From assembly GCF_019976975.1 (NCBI RefSeq), contig NZ_AP024630.1, positions 3,286,001 through 3,350,000 of the forward strand: a stretch of 64,000 nucleotides of DNA. The letters are read 5' to 3'. Positions 1-8,561 of this stretch are shown piece by piece. The stretch comes from Arthrobacter sp. NtRootA1 (GTDB taxonomy: Bacteria > Actinomycetota > Actinomycetes > Actinomycetales > Micrococcaceae). Position 1 is the stretch's first letter. Every line of letters starts with the position of its first letter. The notes below the pieces were generated by a model that was not told where the DNA came from, searched no databases, and worked only from the letters and a program-made list of their open reading frames with translations. A program made the translations under genes and the position numbers.

Positions 1-2292
1 ATCTACGACGACGAACAGGTGCGCGCCGGCAAGGGGCGCAAGGCCTCCTCGCAGCTGGCCTGGGCGCTGCAGTCCCAGGACTGCCCGGCGATCATGCGCG
101 AGTTCTACGGCCACAACTCCGGTGCCGAGTCGAACCTGCGCGAGTATCTGCTGGTGGCGGGACTGGACATGGAGGCCGACGGCACCCTGCGCGTCGTGGG
201 CCAAGCCGAGAGTGTCGACGAGCGGCCCGAGCGCCGCCTGATCCCGATGCCAGAACTGATGCGCACGCAGCCGCGCAGCGAGGGCGCGACGCCGGGGCTG
301 AACACCACGGCCATGCGCAAGTCCTTCGGCGACCTGATCGGCGATCGCGGCGGCGACATGGAAATCCCCTTTCCGCTGACCTACCCGACGGGTCAGCTGA
401 CCGAGACGGTCAGCGCGACTTCGTGGAAGCTGCCGGTGCTCTCTTCGCACCTGCGCAGCGGCCAGGAGTTCGACGACGGCACGTCCGTCACGCACGACTA
501 CACGCGCAGCTACCAGGACGTCTTCGTCGAAGCCTGCCGCTACCGGTACATGGCCGAGCAGCTGGACGACCACGGCCTGTCGCCGGACAAGCGCGCCGAG
601 GTGCGCCGGGGCATGAGCGAGTCTGTCTCGCGGGCACAGCGTGCCTTCGAGGCGATCACCACGGACGTGCAGAACCGCGTGCTGACCGGCAAGAACAACA
701 TCTTCAAGACCGGGCTGATGAGCTCGCGCCTGTCGGACTCGGCCACGATGGTCTGGACCGCCGACCCTCGGCTGGACATCGATCAGATCGCTCTGAGTTC
801 GGTCAAGGCCGAGCAGCTGGGCCTGGCCGAAGGCGATCACGCGCTGGTCTGGCGCGACCCGGTCCTGCGCGACGCCGGCGTGCGCTACATGCGCGTGGCG
901 ATCGACGACCGGCTCACCGGCGCGGCGATCAACCCGGTGATGGACCAGTGCTTCGACGGCGACTTCGACGGTGATGCGGTCGCCGTGGTGAGGCTGCACA
1001 GCGAGGCCGCCAAGGCCGAGGCGATGGCCAGGCTCTCGGTCGGAGCGAACCTCCTGGACACCGGCGTGGTGAAGGCCGACGGCTCGCACCCGCTGGCCAT
1101 GCAGGTCTCGCTGGACACCCAGGTGGCGCTGTCCAAGAACCCGGAGCTGGCGGAGAGTCTTGAGAGTGCCGTCAAGGAGGCGAACCGCCTGCGGTTCGTC
1201 AGCGATCCGCACGAGGTTGCCGCCGGCCACGAGGTCCTCGTCGAGGAGCTCAGCGATCTCTATCGCTCGGCACAGCGCGGCGAGTTCGGCTCGGCGCTGA
1301 CCTTCAGCAGCCGCGAGGCGCACTTGCAGAGCGTGCGCGAAGTCTGCGTCGAGACCGGAGCCAAGGGCAGCGAGAAGAAGCTCGGGGACTACGCCCGCAA
1401 CCTCGGCGACGAGCAGGGTACGCCGGGCATCACGCAGGAGGACCAGGAGGCCTCGATGTTCGCCACGGCGATCAAGGCCCACGGCACGGGACTGGGTGGC
1501 TCGTTCTCCCAGCGTGCGGTGCGCGCCCTGCGCGGCGCTGACCTGAAGGCGGTGCTTGAGGTGACCTATCCGGTGACCCAGTCGATCCTGCAGGCCAAGC
1601 ACGACGCTGCGGAGGCCCGGCACAAGTACGAGATGTTGCAGGGTCCCGGGCGCGATCTGTGGCGCGGCCGCAAGCTTGAGCACACCGGCCCCGGCCAGTG
1701 GCGTCCCGAGTTCGCCGACGGCGAGGCTGTCCAGGCCACGGCCGAGGAGTGGGAGGCCCAGTTCGTTGAGTTCTACGAGGCCAAGGACGGGTTCAACGTT
1801 TCGGTCAACCCGGACTGCGTCGCCCGTGTCGCCCGCGCGCTGGAGGACCCGAAGTCGGGCCTGGTGCGCAACCTCGAGGAGGACCCGTCCCTGGCGGGCA
1901 CGGTGATGGACCGTATGGCCTACGGCGGCGACTTCGAGGCGCTGGTGCAGGCTGCGAAGAATCGCGAGAGCGTCTTCGACGGCGAGAAGAACGAGCAGTT
2001 CGCCTCAGCGGGCACCCGCCGTGCCCGGGCCGCGGCGGCGCGCGAGCTCGACGCGTTCGCGGCGCACGGCCTCGACGGGCTGGACGGCCTGGACTCCGCG
2101 GAGGCCGCGGTGGATGCCTCGGTCCTCAAGCGTGACGTGCTCGCGCAGACCGGGGACGGGGCCGCCAGGGCGCGCGGTGCCAGCCGGCGCTCGGCACACG
2201 CCGTCGGCGTGGGCGGCCGTCACCCGGCCTGGACGCCGAGCTACGAGACCGGGCAGCAGCAGAGTGACGACGACTATGGACTGGGAGGCTGA
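1..2292 (+). CDS. RNA polymerase beta-prime-like protein (5'-truncated by the window edge)
   Basis: The reading frame is open from base 1, so the true start lies upstream. The sequence shows a CFDGDFDGDAVAVV core at bases 949-990. It matches the catalytic NADFDGD loop of the double-psi beta barrel in multisubunit RNA polymerase beta-prime subunits, where three Asp bind Mg2+. About 130 residues later a block with VETGAKGSEKKLG resembles the beta-prime SGARGS region before the trigger loop, and TQSILQAKH near base 1580 resembles the conserved TQ motif after it. These three motifs occur in the family order. Known DxDGD proteins include cellular beta-prime, YonO-like phage enzymes and plasmid RNA polymerases. 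I infer a divergent DNA-dependent RNA polymerase, either single-chain or paired with a beta-like subunit outside the window. The C-terminal 100 residues look disordered. It overlaps nothing and is followed 1 bp later by the next gene. Confidence 0.72.
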   Translation: MYDDEQVRAGKGRKASSQLAWALQSQDCPAIMREFYGHNSGAESNLREYLLVAGLDMEADGTLRVVGQAESVDERPERRLIPMPELMRTQPRSEGATPGLNTTAMRKSFGDLIGDRGGDMEIPFPLTYPTGQLTETVSATSWKLPVLSSHLRSGQEFDDGTSVTHDYTRSYQDVFVEACRYRYMAEQLDDHGLSPDKRAEVRRGMSESVSRAQRAFEAITTDVQNRVLTGKNNIFKTGLMSSRLSDSATMVWTADPRLDIDQIALSSVKAEQLGLAEGDHALVWRDPVLRDAGVRYMRVAIDDRLTGAAINPVMDQCFDGDFDGDAVAVVRLHSEAAKAEAMARLSVGANLLDTGVVKADGSHPLAMQVSLDTQVALSKNPELAESLESAVKEANRLRFVSDPHEVAAGHEVLVEELSDLYRSAQRGEFGSALTFSSREAHLQSVREVCVETGAKGSEKKLGDYARNLGDEQGTPGITQEDQEASMFATAIKAHGTGLGGSFSQRAVRALRGADLKAVLEVTYPVTQSILQAKHDAAEARHKYEMLQGPGRDLWRGRKLEHTGPGQWRPEFADGEAVQATAEEWEAQFVEFYEAKDGFNVSVNPDCVARVARALEDPKSGLVRNLEEDPSLAGTVMDRMAYGGDFEALVQAAKNRESVFDGEKNEQFASAGTRRARAAAARELDAFAAHGLDGLDGLDSAEAAVDASVLKRDVLAQTGDGAARARGASRRSAHAVGVGGRHPAWTPSYETGQQQSDDDYGLGG

Positions 2293-2293
2293 C

Positions 2294-4048
2294 ATGACAC
2301 AGGACACGGAGCGGGAAATGGGTCCGGGCGGCAGGGGCCGGGGGCGCAAGGCACTGCCTGTCGACCCGTTGGGCGACGTCCATGCCGTGTACGGGATGGA
2401 CGGCGGGGAGGAGGACATCATCGACGCGGAGATTGTCGACGAGCCGGAGACGCAGGGCGGACACGACACCTCACGCGGGCAGCGCGAGCGGCTGCGCGAC
2501 CGTGCCCGCGGCTTCTTCGGGGCCGCGACGCGGGAGCGGACCGAGGAGCGGGAGCGCCAGCGTGCACGCGACCAGGAGCGCGCTGCGGCCGACGATGACG
2601 GCCTCGACGACCGGGAGCGGCTGCTGAAGCTCCGGGCGGAGACGCGGCTGGCGGGCGAGGCGTACATGCAGACGCTGCGCGATTCGAAGCTGCTCGTGCC
2701 CGGTTTCAACGACGGGGAGCGCACGAAGGAGTTCGACGCGATGCACGCGGTCTACATGCAGATGATGATGCAGGGCTGCCTGCGTCCGCTCACCCGCGGC
2801 GTGAACCCGAACTCGGTCATCCAGGCCGCCGGCATGATGATGGCAATGCGGATGCTCGCTCCTGACTTCAGGAAGGAGATGGACTCCTACCTGCAGCCGT
2901 TTAAGGACAAGGTCCAGGACCGGATCGACGCGAAGACCCGGCACATCGGCGAGAGGGCCGAGCGCCAGGCGGCCCTGGTCGGAGATCTGTTCGGGGGCGC
3001 GCCGGAGGCGCAGGAGGCCGCCGGCGACGACGGCGGGAAGCAGTCCGGGAAGTCGGGCGGGCGGTGGGGCACCAGCAGGGACGACTTCCTTTCCCGGCGC
3101 TGGCGTACCCGCCTGGAGGACCTGGAGCGCCGCGAGCGGGGCAACCGTGAGTTGTTTACTCCCGAGTCGGCGGCCATGACCGAGGTCGCACTCATGGAGA
3201 ACGCCTTCTGGAAGATGCGTGACCCCGAGCAGGACGCGAAGCAGATCAACGCCAGCTACAAGGCCCTGCGCAAGCGCCTGCGCCAGCAGATGGAGGACGA
3301 CGGGCTCGACCGTGCCGAGGTGGTCAAGCGCGCCCGGACGATCATCGGCGAGCGGATGGAGTCCGAGCCGGAGCTGCGCCTGATGTTCAACGGCGTCGCG
3401 CACGGCCGCATCGTCAAGGCCTCGCCGCACGAGGCCCGCCTCGCGGGCACCGACAGGGTACGCGAGGTCTGGACCGGGGAGTTCGACGACCACCTGGGCC
3501 GGCGGATCCCCGACGAGGGCATGTTCACGCTGCGCCTGCCGATGGAGCCGGACGAGCACCAGGTCCAGCTGGCGGAAACCATGAAGGCGGCGATGCTGGA
3601 CGGCGTCCAGCGTGGCGACGGACAGGCCCTCGGCGGCAGTGTCATGGGCTACATGATCGGTTTCGCGGCCAAGAAGCAGGGCCTGGACACCCGCGGGCTG
3701 CCCGAGGACCTCCAGCAGCGCCTCGACCAGTCCGAGAGCATGCTCGCAAGCATGGAGATCGATGGTCTCTCGGACGAGGAGCAGCAGCGTGTCTACTCGA
3801 ACGCCTACGTGGACGCCATCGAGGAGCTGAACAAGGAGGACCCGGATTTTGAGCACGAGCTCAAGCTGGCCCTCGGCGAGGACTGGCAGGACACGATGCG
3901 GGCCGCGGTCGACGATCCCGCTACTTTCCTGGCGGCGCAGCGCACGCGGCCCCAGCCCTTCCGACAGGGGCCCGGCCCCTCGGCCCGGCCGGGGCCGGAG
4001 GGCCAGTGGAGCCGCGACCGCGGAGCCGAGGACTACCAGCCGGCATAG
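2294..4048 (+). CDS. Conserved hypothetical, co-transcribed with the RNAP-like gene
   Basis: This 584-residue protein starts at an ATG one base after the upstream stop. The GGGAGG sequence at 2283-2288 is a good ribosome binding site, so translation is probably coupled to the RNAP-like gene. No domain is recognised. The N-terminal 110 residues are rich in Arg, Glu and Asp and look disordered. The middle holds a Met-rich stretch (about residues 155-195). The rest is charged and probably helical, ending in a Pro/Gly-rich tail. The spacing suggests a partner of the RNAP-like protein, but nothing in the sequence proves this. Confidence 0.85.
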   Translation: MTQDTEREMGPGGRGRGRKALPVDPLGDVHAVYGMDGGEEDIIDAEIVDEPETQGGHDTSRGQRERLRDRARGFFGAATRERTEERERQRARDQERAAADDDGLDDRERLLKLRAETRLAGEAYMQTLRDSKLLVPGFNDGERTKEFDAMHAVYMQMMMQGCLRPLTRGVNPNSVIQAAGMMMAMRMLAPDFRKEMDSYLQPFKDKVQDRIDAKTRHIGERAERQAALVGDLFGGAPEAQEAAGDDGGKQSGKSGGRWGTSRDDFLSRRWRTRLEDLERRERGNRELFTPESAAMTEVALMENAFWKMRDPEQDAKQINASYKALRKRLRQQMEDDGLDRAEVVKRARTIIGERMESEPELRLMFNGVAHGRIVKASPHEARLAGTDRVREVWTGEFDDHLGRRIPDEGMFTLRLPMEPDEHQVQLAETMKAAMLDGVQRGDGQALGGSVMGYMIGFAAKKQGLDTRGLPEDLQQRLDQSESMLASMEIDGLSDEEQQRVYSNAYVDAIEELNKEDPDFEHELKLALGEDWQDTMRAAVDDPATFLAAQRTRPQPFRQGPGPSARPGPEGQWSRDRGAEDYQPA

Positions 4049-4078
4049 TCCGGAAACGAACGAGAAGGAGACAGGACC

Positions 4079-4444
4079 ATGAGCGACGACCAGCAGGTAG
4101 AGCAGCAGGAGCGGTACGGTTCCCGGCTCGCCCAGATGTTCGGGTACGTCACGCCCGAGGACCGCGGTCGCTGGGAGCAGCAGCGTGCGCAGAACAAGAA
4201 GAACGTCAACGCAACCAAGCAGGGTGCGAAGTCCTCCGTGAGCTCGATGATGGAGTTCGGCGACAAGAACATCAACGCCAAGCTCAACGCGGCCCACCGG
4301 ATCGCCGACCAGCAGCGGTTCGACGAGTCCCACGACAAGATCGTCAGCACACGGCGCGATCCGAAGACTCGGTCGATTATTGAGTCAGTTGACTACGAGT
4401 ACAAGGACGACCGCCAGTCCATTGATCCGGATATCGAGCTTTAG
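4079..4444 (+). CDS. Small charged hypothetical protein
   Basis: This 121-residue protein has a strong ribosome binding site (AGGAG at 4065-4069) and follows the preceding gene after 30 bp. It is hydrophilic, rich in Gln, Lys and Asp, and has no membrane segment or recognised domain. It is the last gene of the RNAP-like cluster before an intergenic region carrying palindromes. Confidence 0.75.
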   Translation: MSDDQQVEQQERYGSRLAQMFGYVTPEDRGRWEQQRAQNKKNVNATKQGAKSSVSSMMEFGDKNINAKLNAAHRIADQQRFDESHDKIVSTRRDPKTRSIIESVDYEYKDDRQSIDPDIEL

Positions 4445-4456
4445 TTGAATGAATAC

Positions 4457-4493
4457 CGACAGGTCTGTGGATCGCTTTTCGACAGGCCTGTCG
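4457..4493. promoter_or_regulatory. Two tandem palindromes upstream of the HU-like gene (candidate operator)
   Basis: CGACAGGCCTGTCG at 4480-4493 is a perfect 14-bp palindrome. An imperfect copy, CGACAGGTCTGTGG, lies at 4457-4470, with centres 23 bp apart, about two helical turns. GATAAACT directly after the second copy could be a -10 element for the HU-like gene, so a bound protein would cover the promoter. No T-tract follows, which makes a terminator less likely. Confidence 0.5.
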
Positions 4494-4553
4494 GATAAAC
4501 TGGTTTTCAAGCAGGAAGCGGACGACGAGGGATGATAGGACAAAGGTGTGGGC

Positions 4554-4925
4554 ATGAAGACGACGGTTCATCCGCGGATCAGCAAGCGTGGATTCATCTC
4601 GAAGGTGGCCGGCCGCAGCGGACAGCCGATAAGGGTGGTGAGTGAGGTGTACGAGTCGCTCATCGCGGAGCTCACCGACGCCGTGCGCCGTGGAGACACC
4701 GTCGTGCTCACCGGCTTTGGCCGCTTCGCCCGGCAGACGCACAAAGGCCACAAGGTCCGGTTCGGCAAGAAGGACGTGGATGACTACTCGGTGCTGAAGT
4801 TCTCCGCGTCACGCAGCATCAATCGACGGCTCGATCCGGACGCTGACCTGGGTGGCCCGGAGACCTTGAGGCTGATCGACGAGTTTGACGAGGCTGAGGA
4901 GGTCCTTGCCCGGGTGGCGGGATAG
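4554..4925 (+). CDS. HU/IHF-family nucleoid protein
   Basis: This 123-residue protein resembles HU: an N-terminal helical dimer region, then RRGDTVVLTGFGRFARQTHK, corresponding to the family's GxKVxLxGFGxF core, and a basic arm region ending in VLKFSASRSINRRL. It is about 30 residues longer than typical HU because of an acidic C-terminal tail (about residues 95-123). HU proteins bend and compact DNA as dimers. The ATG at 4554 was preferred over the GTG at 4548 because AAGG at 4543-4546 is suitably spaced. It is monocistronic between palindromes and a strong terminator. Confidence 0.82.
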   Translation: MKTTVHPRISKRGFISKVAGRSGQPIRVVSEVYESLIAELTDAVRRGDTVVLTGFGRFARQTHKGHKVRFGKKDVDDYSVLKFSASRSINRRLDPDADLGGPETLRLIDEFDEAEEVLARVAG

Positions 4926-4939
4926 ACGACGGGCAGCTG

Positions 4940-4999
4940 CTGACAGAAAAAAATAAAAACCCCGGCGATGCGGAAGCATCACCGGGGTTCTTCTGTCAG
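4940..4999. terminator. Strong bidirectional-type terminator
   Basis: A stem AACCCCGGCGATGC with loop GGAA and its near-complement occupies 4958-4987 (one mismatch). It is extended by an outer pairing of CTGACAGAA (4940-4948) with TTCTGTCAG (4991-4999). The A-rich run on the left would act as a U-tract for leftward transcription; rightward it ends the HU-like gene. Confidence 0.8.
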
Positions 5000-5069
5000 T
5001 AAGGGGCTGCAGGTGCCAGGACCGGTCCCTGTGCACGGCGCATCGTCAGGGGTCGCTTATGATCGCTCG

Positions 5070-6125
5070 GTGATCTCGTCTGAATTCCTAACCTGTACCT
5101 CCCGTGTGCCATTGCTCCAGTCAGTGGTGCAATGCGATCCATTTAGCGTGATTGTCAGGTCGGCGGAACAGGACTGGGACCCGAGCACTTTGTTGTCCGC
5201 CCTCAGCCAGGCGTCGGCTGTCCTCGTCGCCATCATTGGAGGTTTTCTTGTCAGCCGGCTTGTTGCGATCTCCAGCGAACGGGAGGGAATCCGGAGGCTT
5301 GTGGATGCGGCAGTTGGTCGCATCGTACACATCGAGGCGGATCTGGAAGACGCGCAGCGGATTCGGTTTGACAGGGCGAAGAGCAGCTTTTACGGAGTGG
5401 CAGTGGAAAAACTGCTTGAAGAGCCGGCTCTGGACCTTGATGCCCTGATCCAGGACCACCTGCCACGGGGAACAACAGAGGAAGAGCTCAGACCATACGC
5501 GGTTGCACTCCGGCAACGGGTGCAAAATGCAGTGCAGGCCATCAACTTGAAGCTCCGAAAAGGCGATACCAGGAATCTTGACCTTGCAGATCTCGTCGAG
5601 CGCGGTCTGGAAATCACGGACGCCGACCAGGATATTTATGAACAGGCATTCAAGCACCGGCGTGCCTTCCTGCCAAATCCTCCCGCAATATCGATTCTTG
5701 GATCTAGAGATCTCCTCGACTACACAAATCTGGCATCGGCGTTGAGACCGGGCTGGGCGATCGCAGCCGAAGTGCGACACCGGGATGAGGAAATCCGCGC
5801 TGAGGCCGATCTTCGGACGCAACTGCGGGCTGCTGTTGCCGAGCGGGACCGCTTGGATGAAGAGCTGGCCCGCGTCGGCAAGCCTGTGGGTGTGGCTGCG
5901 GCGATGTGGATGCTGGGCGTTCTCTCGTTGGGGATCCTCGTACCTTTGGTCATGATGGCCTTTGAGCCCAAGGGCTTGGACGTCTTGGCCAAGATAGTGT
6001 TGCTTGGCAGCTTTGTGATCGGGCTGGCGGCGATTCTTTGGTATGTCGGTTGGTTCTGGCTAAAGATCGGCAGTGACAAAACACAAGCCACGCCAGAAGG
6101 TCGCGCGGAAGCCCCGCCCCGGTAA
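5070..6125 (+). CDS. Coiled-coil membrane protein, unknown function
   Basis: This protein of about 350 residues has a hydrophobic segment near its N terminus (SAVLVAIIGGFLVSRLVAI), a long soluble charged middle, a coiled-coil-like stretch, and two C-terminal membrane helices (around MWMLGVLSLGILVPLVMMAF and IVLLGSFVIGLAAILWYVGW). No catalytic motif or family is recognised. The GTG at 5070 was chosen because TATGAT at 5058-5063 lies 7 bp upstream, as in a leaderless actinobacterial transcript. GTGs at 5124 and 5148 are alternatives. Base composition is lower in GC than in its neighbours, suggesting an acquired gene. Confidence 0.72.
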   Translation: MISSEFLTCTSRVPLLQSVVQCDPFSVIVRSAEQDWDPSTLLSALSQASAVLVAIIGGFLVSRLVAISSEREGIRRLVDAAVGRIVHIEADLEDAQRIRFDRAKSSFYGVAVEKLLEEPALDLDALIQDHLPRGTTEEELRPYAVALRQRVQNAVQAINLKLRKGDTRNLDLADLVERGLEITDADQDIYEQAFKHRRAFLPNPPAISILGSRDLLDYTNLASALRPGWAIAAEVRHRDEEIRAEADLRTQLRAAVAERDRLDEELARVGKPVGVAAAMWMLGVLSLGILVPLVMMAFEPKGLDVLAKIVLLGSFVIGLAAILWYVGWFWLKIGSDKTQATPEGRAEAPPR

Positions 6126-6135
6126 AGGCCAGTAG

Positions 6136-6510
6136 TCACGCAATCTTGATGGCCGCCTTTTGCCGGCGTTTTGCCGTTGCATTGCGAGCCTCTGCGGCAA
6201 TGCTCCAGGCAGCCGTTTCCGCAGTTCCGTTGGCCGGATGCACGAGAACACCGTGTGGGCCCGTGAGGCTTTCACCTGTACGGGTGCTGGCGTGTACGCA
6301 GTACCTGCGCTGGTTGTGTACGGTGTAGGAGACTTCCAACTCCAGTTGGACATCCCAGATGTGCTGCTGGTCCCGCAGAGCTTTCCTTGTCGCCGCCAGG
6401 AACATCAGGGCCGCTGCATCTTCAATCTGCTGTGAGGTGGGTTCCTTGTAGCGCCGGCCATCGGCAGTCCCGGCAGACCCAGCGGGGTTTGTAACAGCTT
6501 CAGTGGACAT
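6136..6510 (-). CDS. Hypothetical protein
   Basis: This 124-residue protein has AGGAG correctly spaced before the ATG at 6510. It is predicted soluble, with an Ala-rich C-terminal helix ending in Lys/Arg. No domain is recognised. It converges on the membrane-protein gene, with 10 bp between the stop codons. Longer forms starting upstream would run through an apparent inverted repeat at 6562-6580 and are not supported. Confidence 0.65.
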   Translation of the reverse strand: MSTEAVTNPAGSAGTADGRRYKEPTSQQIEDAAALMFLAATRKALRDQQHIWDVQLELEVSYTVHNQRRYCVHASTRTGESLTGPHGVLVHPANGTAETAAWSIAAEARNATAKRRQKAAIKIA

Positions 6511-6561
6511 GACGACTCCTGTTTCGAATGTGGTTGGTTTCCCTGATCGAAGAAGGACCCG

Positions 6562-6580
6562 GTCACAGCTTTGCTGTGAC
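6562..6580. promoter_or_regulatory. Perfect inverted repeat between divergent genes
   Basis: GTCACAGC, a 3-base TTT spacer, and GCTGTGAC form a perfect 8-bp inverted repeat between the divergent gene ending at 6136 and the DNA ligase gene. The position suits an operator for one or both genes. A transcript hairpin is the alternative. Confidence 0.4.
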
Positions 6581-6663
6581 GCTTCCCGGTGCTTGGTGCT
6601 GCATCCAGCCGGGAGGAAGCCTTGTTTCCACCCCTGCTTCGCTGGGCTTACGCTGTGCCCACG

Positions 6664-7683
6664 ATGTTCGAAGGTTTGCCGGCCGCCCTGCATCCTCCTG
6701 TTGCCCTTGCTTTGGCCAAGGCCGTGGAGTCGATTCCACGCGGTGACGCACTGTCCGGCGGCTCAGTCTTTGAGATGAAGTTCGACGGTTTCCGGGCAGT
6801 GTGCCTGGTCGGTTCGGATGGGGCGTGGCTGTACAGCAGACAGGGCAAGGATCTGAGTAGGTACTTTCCGGACGTGTTGGCTTCCGTGCGTGAGCAGATC
6901 CCTCCGGGCTGTGTTGTCGACGGCGAAGTTGTGGTGTGGTCCGGCGGCCGTCTGGATTTCGATGCGCTGCAGATGCGCCTGGTGAGCTCAAAGGCGGCTC
7001 TTGCGGAGCTCGTGATGAAAAGCCCTGCCTCGCTGATAGCCTTCGACGTCCTGGCAGTGGCCGGGCAGGATACCCGCGGGCTTCAATTCCGGGATCGCCG
7101 GGCTCTGCTCGAGGAACTGGCGCGCGGGTGGATTCCGCCACTGCATCTGTCACCGGTGACCAGCGACCGGGCCCTGGCGGCCACATGGTTCAGTGACATG
7201 ACCGCCACGGGCGTGGAAGGAATTGTGATCAAGGGTGAAGGGCAGACGTACGAGCCCCGGCGAATTTGGCTGAAGGTCAAGAGCAGAAGCGCCCTTGATG
7301 TGGTTCTTGCGGCGGTCATAGGTCCCATGGCGCACCCGCGGGCAGCGGTGGTGGGTTTGCCGGTACACGGACGGCTGCGGATTGTCGGCCGGTCCACGTC
7401 CTTGACGGCTCGTGCGGGAAGGGATCTGGCCACATATCTTCGTCCTCCCCGGGGAAGGCATCCATGGCCGGAGGAAATCAGCGAACGGGTGCTGGACCGC
7501 TTCACCAAGGAGGGCGGCACCACTCGCTTGACTTTGGTGGAGCCGTTGGTGGTTGAAGTCTCGGCCGACATAGCCTGGTCGGGTCAGGCATTCCGGCATT
7601 CAGTCCGCCTCATGCGGGTCAGGCCTGAGTTGTCGCCGACGGAAGTATCCCTCCCGGAAGGCTTCCAGCGTGCCTGGCGATAA
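6664..7683 (+). CDS. ATP-dependent DNA ligase
   Basis: This 339-residue protein has the covalent nucleotidyltransferase motifs in order: motif I EMKFDGFRA with the adenylated Lys39, motif III around IAFDVLA, motif IV EGIVIKG, and motif V WLKVK. A C-terminal OB-fold region follows (about residues 220-320). Such ligases seal nicks by transferring AMP from ATP to the enzyme and then to the 5' phosphate. The length fits a minimal LigC-like bacterial enzyme without a polymerase or nuclease domain. ATG 6664 was chosen because the protein then starts just ahead of the conserved helix before motif I, and TACGCT 10 bases upstream could be a -10 of a leaderless transcript. It may serve the element's replication or repair together with the 3'-phosphatase at 10.2 kb. 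Confidence 0.9.
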   Translation: MFEGLPAALHPPVALALAKAVESIPRGDALSGGSVFEMKFDGFRAVCLVGSDGAWLYSRQGKDLSRYFPDVLASVREQIPPGCVVDGEVVVWSGGRLDFDALQMRLVSSKAALAELVMKSPASLIAFDVLAVAGQDTRGLQFRDRRALLEELARGWIPPLHLSPVTSDRALAATWFSDMTATGVEGIVIKGEGQTYEPRRIWLKVKSRSALDVVLAAVIGPMAHPRAAVVGLPVHGRLRIVGRSTSLTARAGRDLATYLRPPRGRHPWPEEISERVLDRFTKEGGTTRLTLVEPLVVEVSADIAWSGQAFRHSVRLMRVRPELSPTEVSLPEGFQRAWR

Positions 7684-7711
7684 AGAATGTAGCCATGTGA
7701 AGAATGGAGTC

Positions 7712-8491
7712 ATGCGACGAGAAGATGAACCTGAAGAGTTCGAGATTGCCGACTCGTATTTTCAGGAGCTGAGGACCTGGCTGGGCTTCCGGGATTCCCA
7801 CGAGGCGTGGATCCCGGAAGCCGGAAGCCGTCTGGCGCAGGACGATGGGCTCATCAAACCCCACCAGGCGTCGCACAACATCGCCAATGCGGTAGTCAGC
7901 GCGATCGATCATTTGCACGCGCTGGACAGCATCATGCTTGGTGCCGGAGCATCACATACTCTTGCCCCGTTCTCGCTGGTCAGGGCAGCCATTGAGTGCG
8001 CCGCACAGGCCGCCTGGATTTCAGCGCCAGAAGAACAGGCGACCAGGATAGTTCGTTCGCTGTCTCTGTCGCTGAAGGTAGCCAAAGACCGCGAGACTGC
8101 GTACAGCGAACTGGCACGTCGCCATCCGAATCTTCAGGGAACGCTTCCGGACTTCGACAGCGACAAGGCGCAACTGCAGGCTATTCTCGATGCCTCCGGG
8201 GCCGCTGGAAAGTTGATTCTCCCCAGCAGCACGCACATACTCACGCAGGTCCGCGACCTGGTGCCCAGGACGTCCGCCTTGTCCGTATGGCAGCTGTGCT
8301 CGGGTTTTGCCCACGGCAGGCGCTGGGCCGCGGATGCCGTGCTGAAGCCGGCGCAGTCAACTTCTCTGCCGCATGATGTCATCGCCAAGGAAAACCGGCC
8401 GACCATGAGGCTGCTTGTCTGGGCCCTTACCCCGGCTATGGATTTGATCCGGTACAGCCTCGAGCGGCATTCCGAGCTGTCGCGGGCCTAA
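7712..8491 (+). CDS. Hypothetical all-helical protein
   Basis: This protein of about 259 residues starts at ATG 7712 behind GGAG; a GTG at 7697 is an alternative. It appears soluble and helical, with an Ala-rich block (LVRAAIECAAQAAWI, about residues 95-110) seen in HEPN-like or DUF5677-like proteins, but I do not see the RxxxxH motif of HEPN nucleases, so this is not called. It follows the ligase after 28 bp and could be co-transcribed. Confidence 0.75.
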   Translation: MRREDEPEEFEIADSYFQELRTWLGFRDSHEAWIPEAGSRLAQDDGLIKPHQASHNIANAVVSAIDHLHALDSIMLGAGASHTLAPFSLVRAAIECAAQAAWISAPEEQATRIVRSLSLSLKVAKDRETAYSELARRHPNLQGTLPDFDSDKAQLQAILDASGAAGKLILPSSTHILTQVRDLVPRTSALSVWQLCSGFAHGRRWAADAVLKPAQSTSLPHDVIAKENRPTMRLLVWALTPAMDLIRYSLERHSELSRA

Positions 8492-8561
8492 GCAGCCAAT
8501 TTGTACCCGCTGAAGCAAGAATCGGCGGCCGGAGCGGGTTCTGCAAAAGATGCCGCGCGAC

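Noticed and set aside
2471..4333. 620-residue minus-strand open frame
   Set aside because: Composition is shadow-like, and the plus-strand genes here have ribosome binding sites and tight spacing.
7712..8491. HEPN nuclease call for the protein after the ligase
   Set aside because: The all-helical look fits, but the RxxxxH catalytic motif is not visible.
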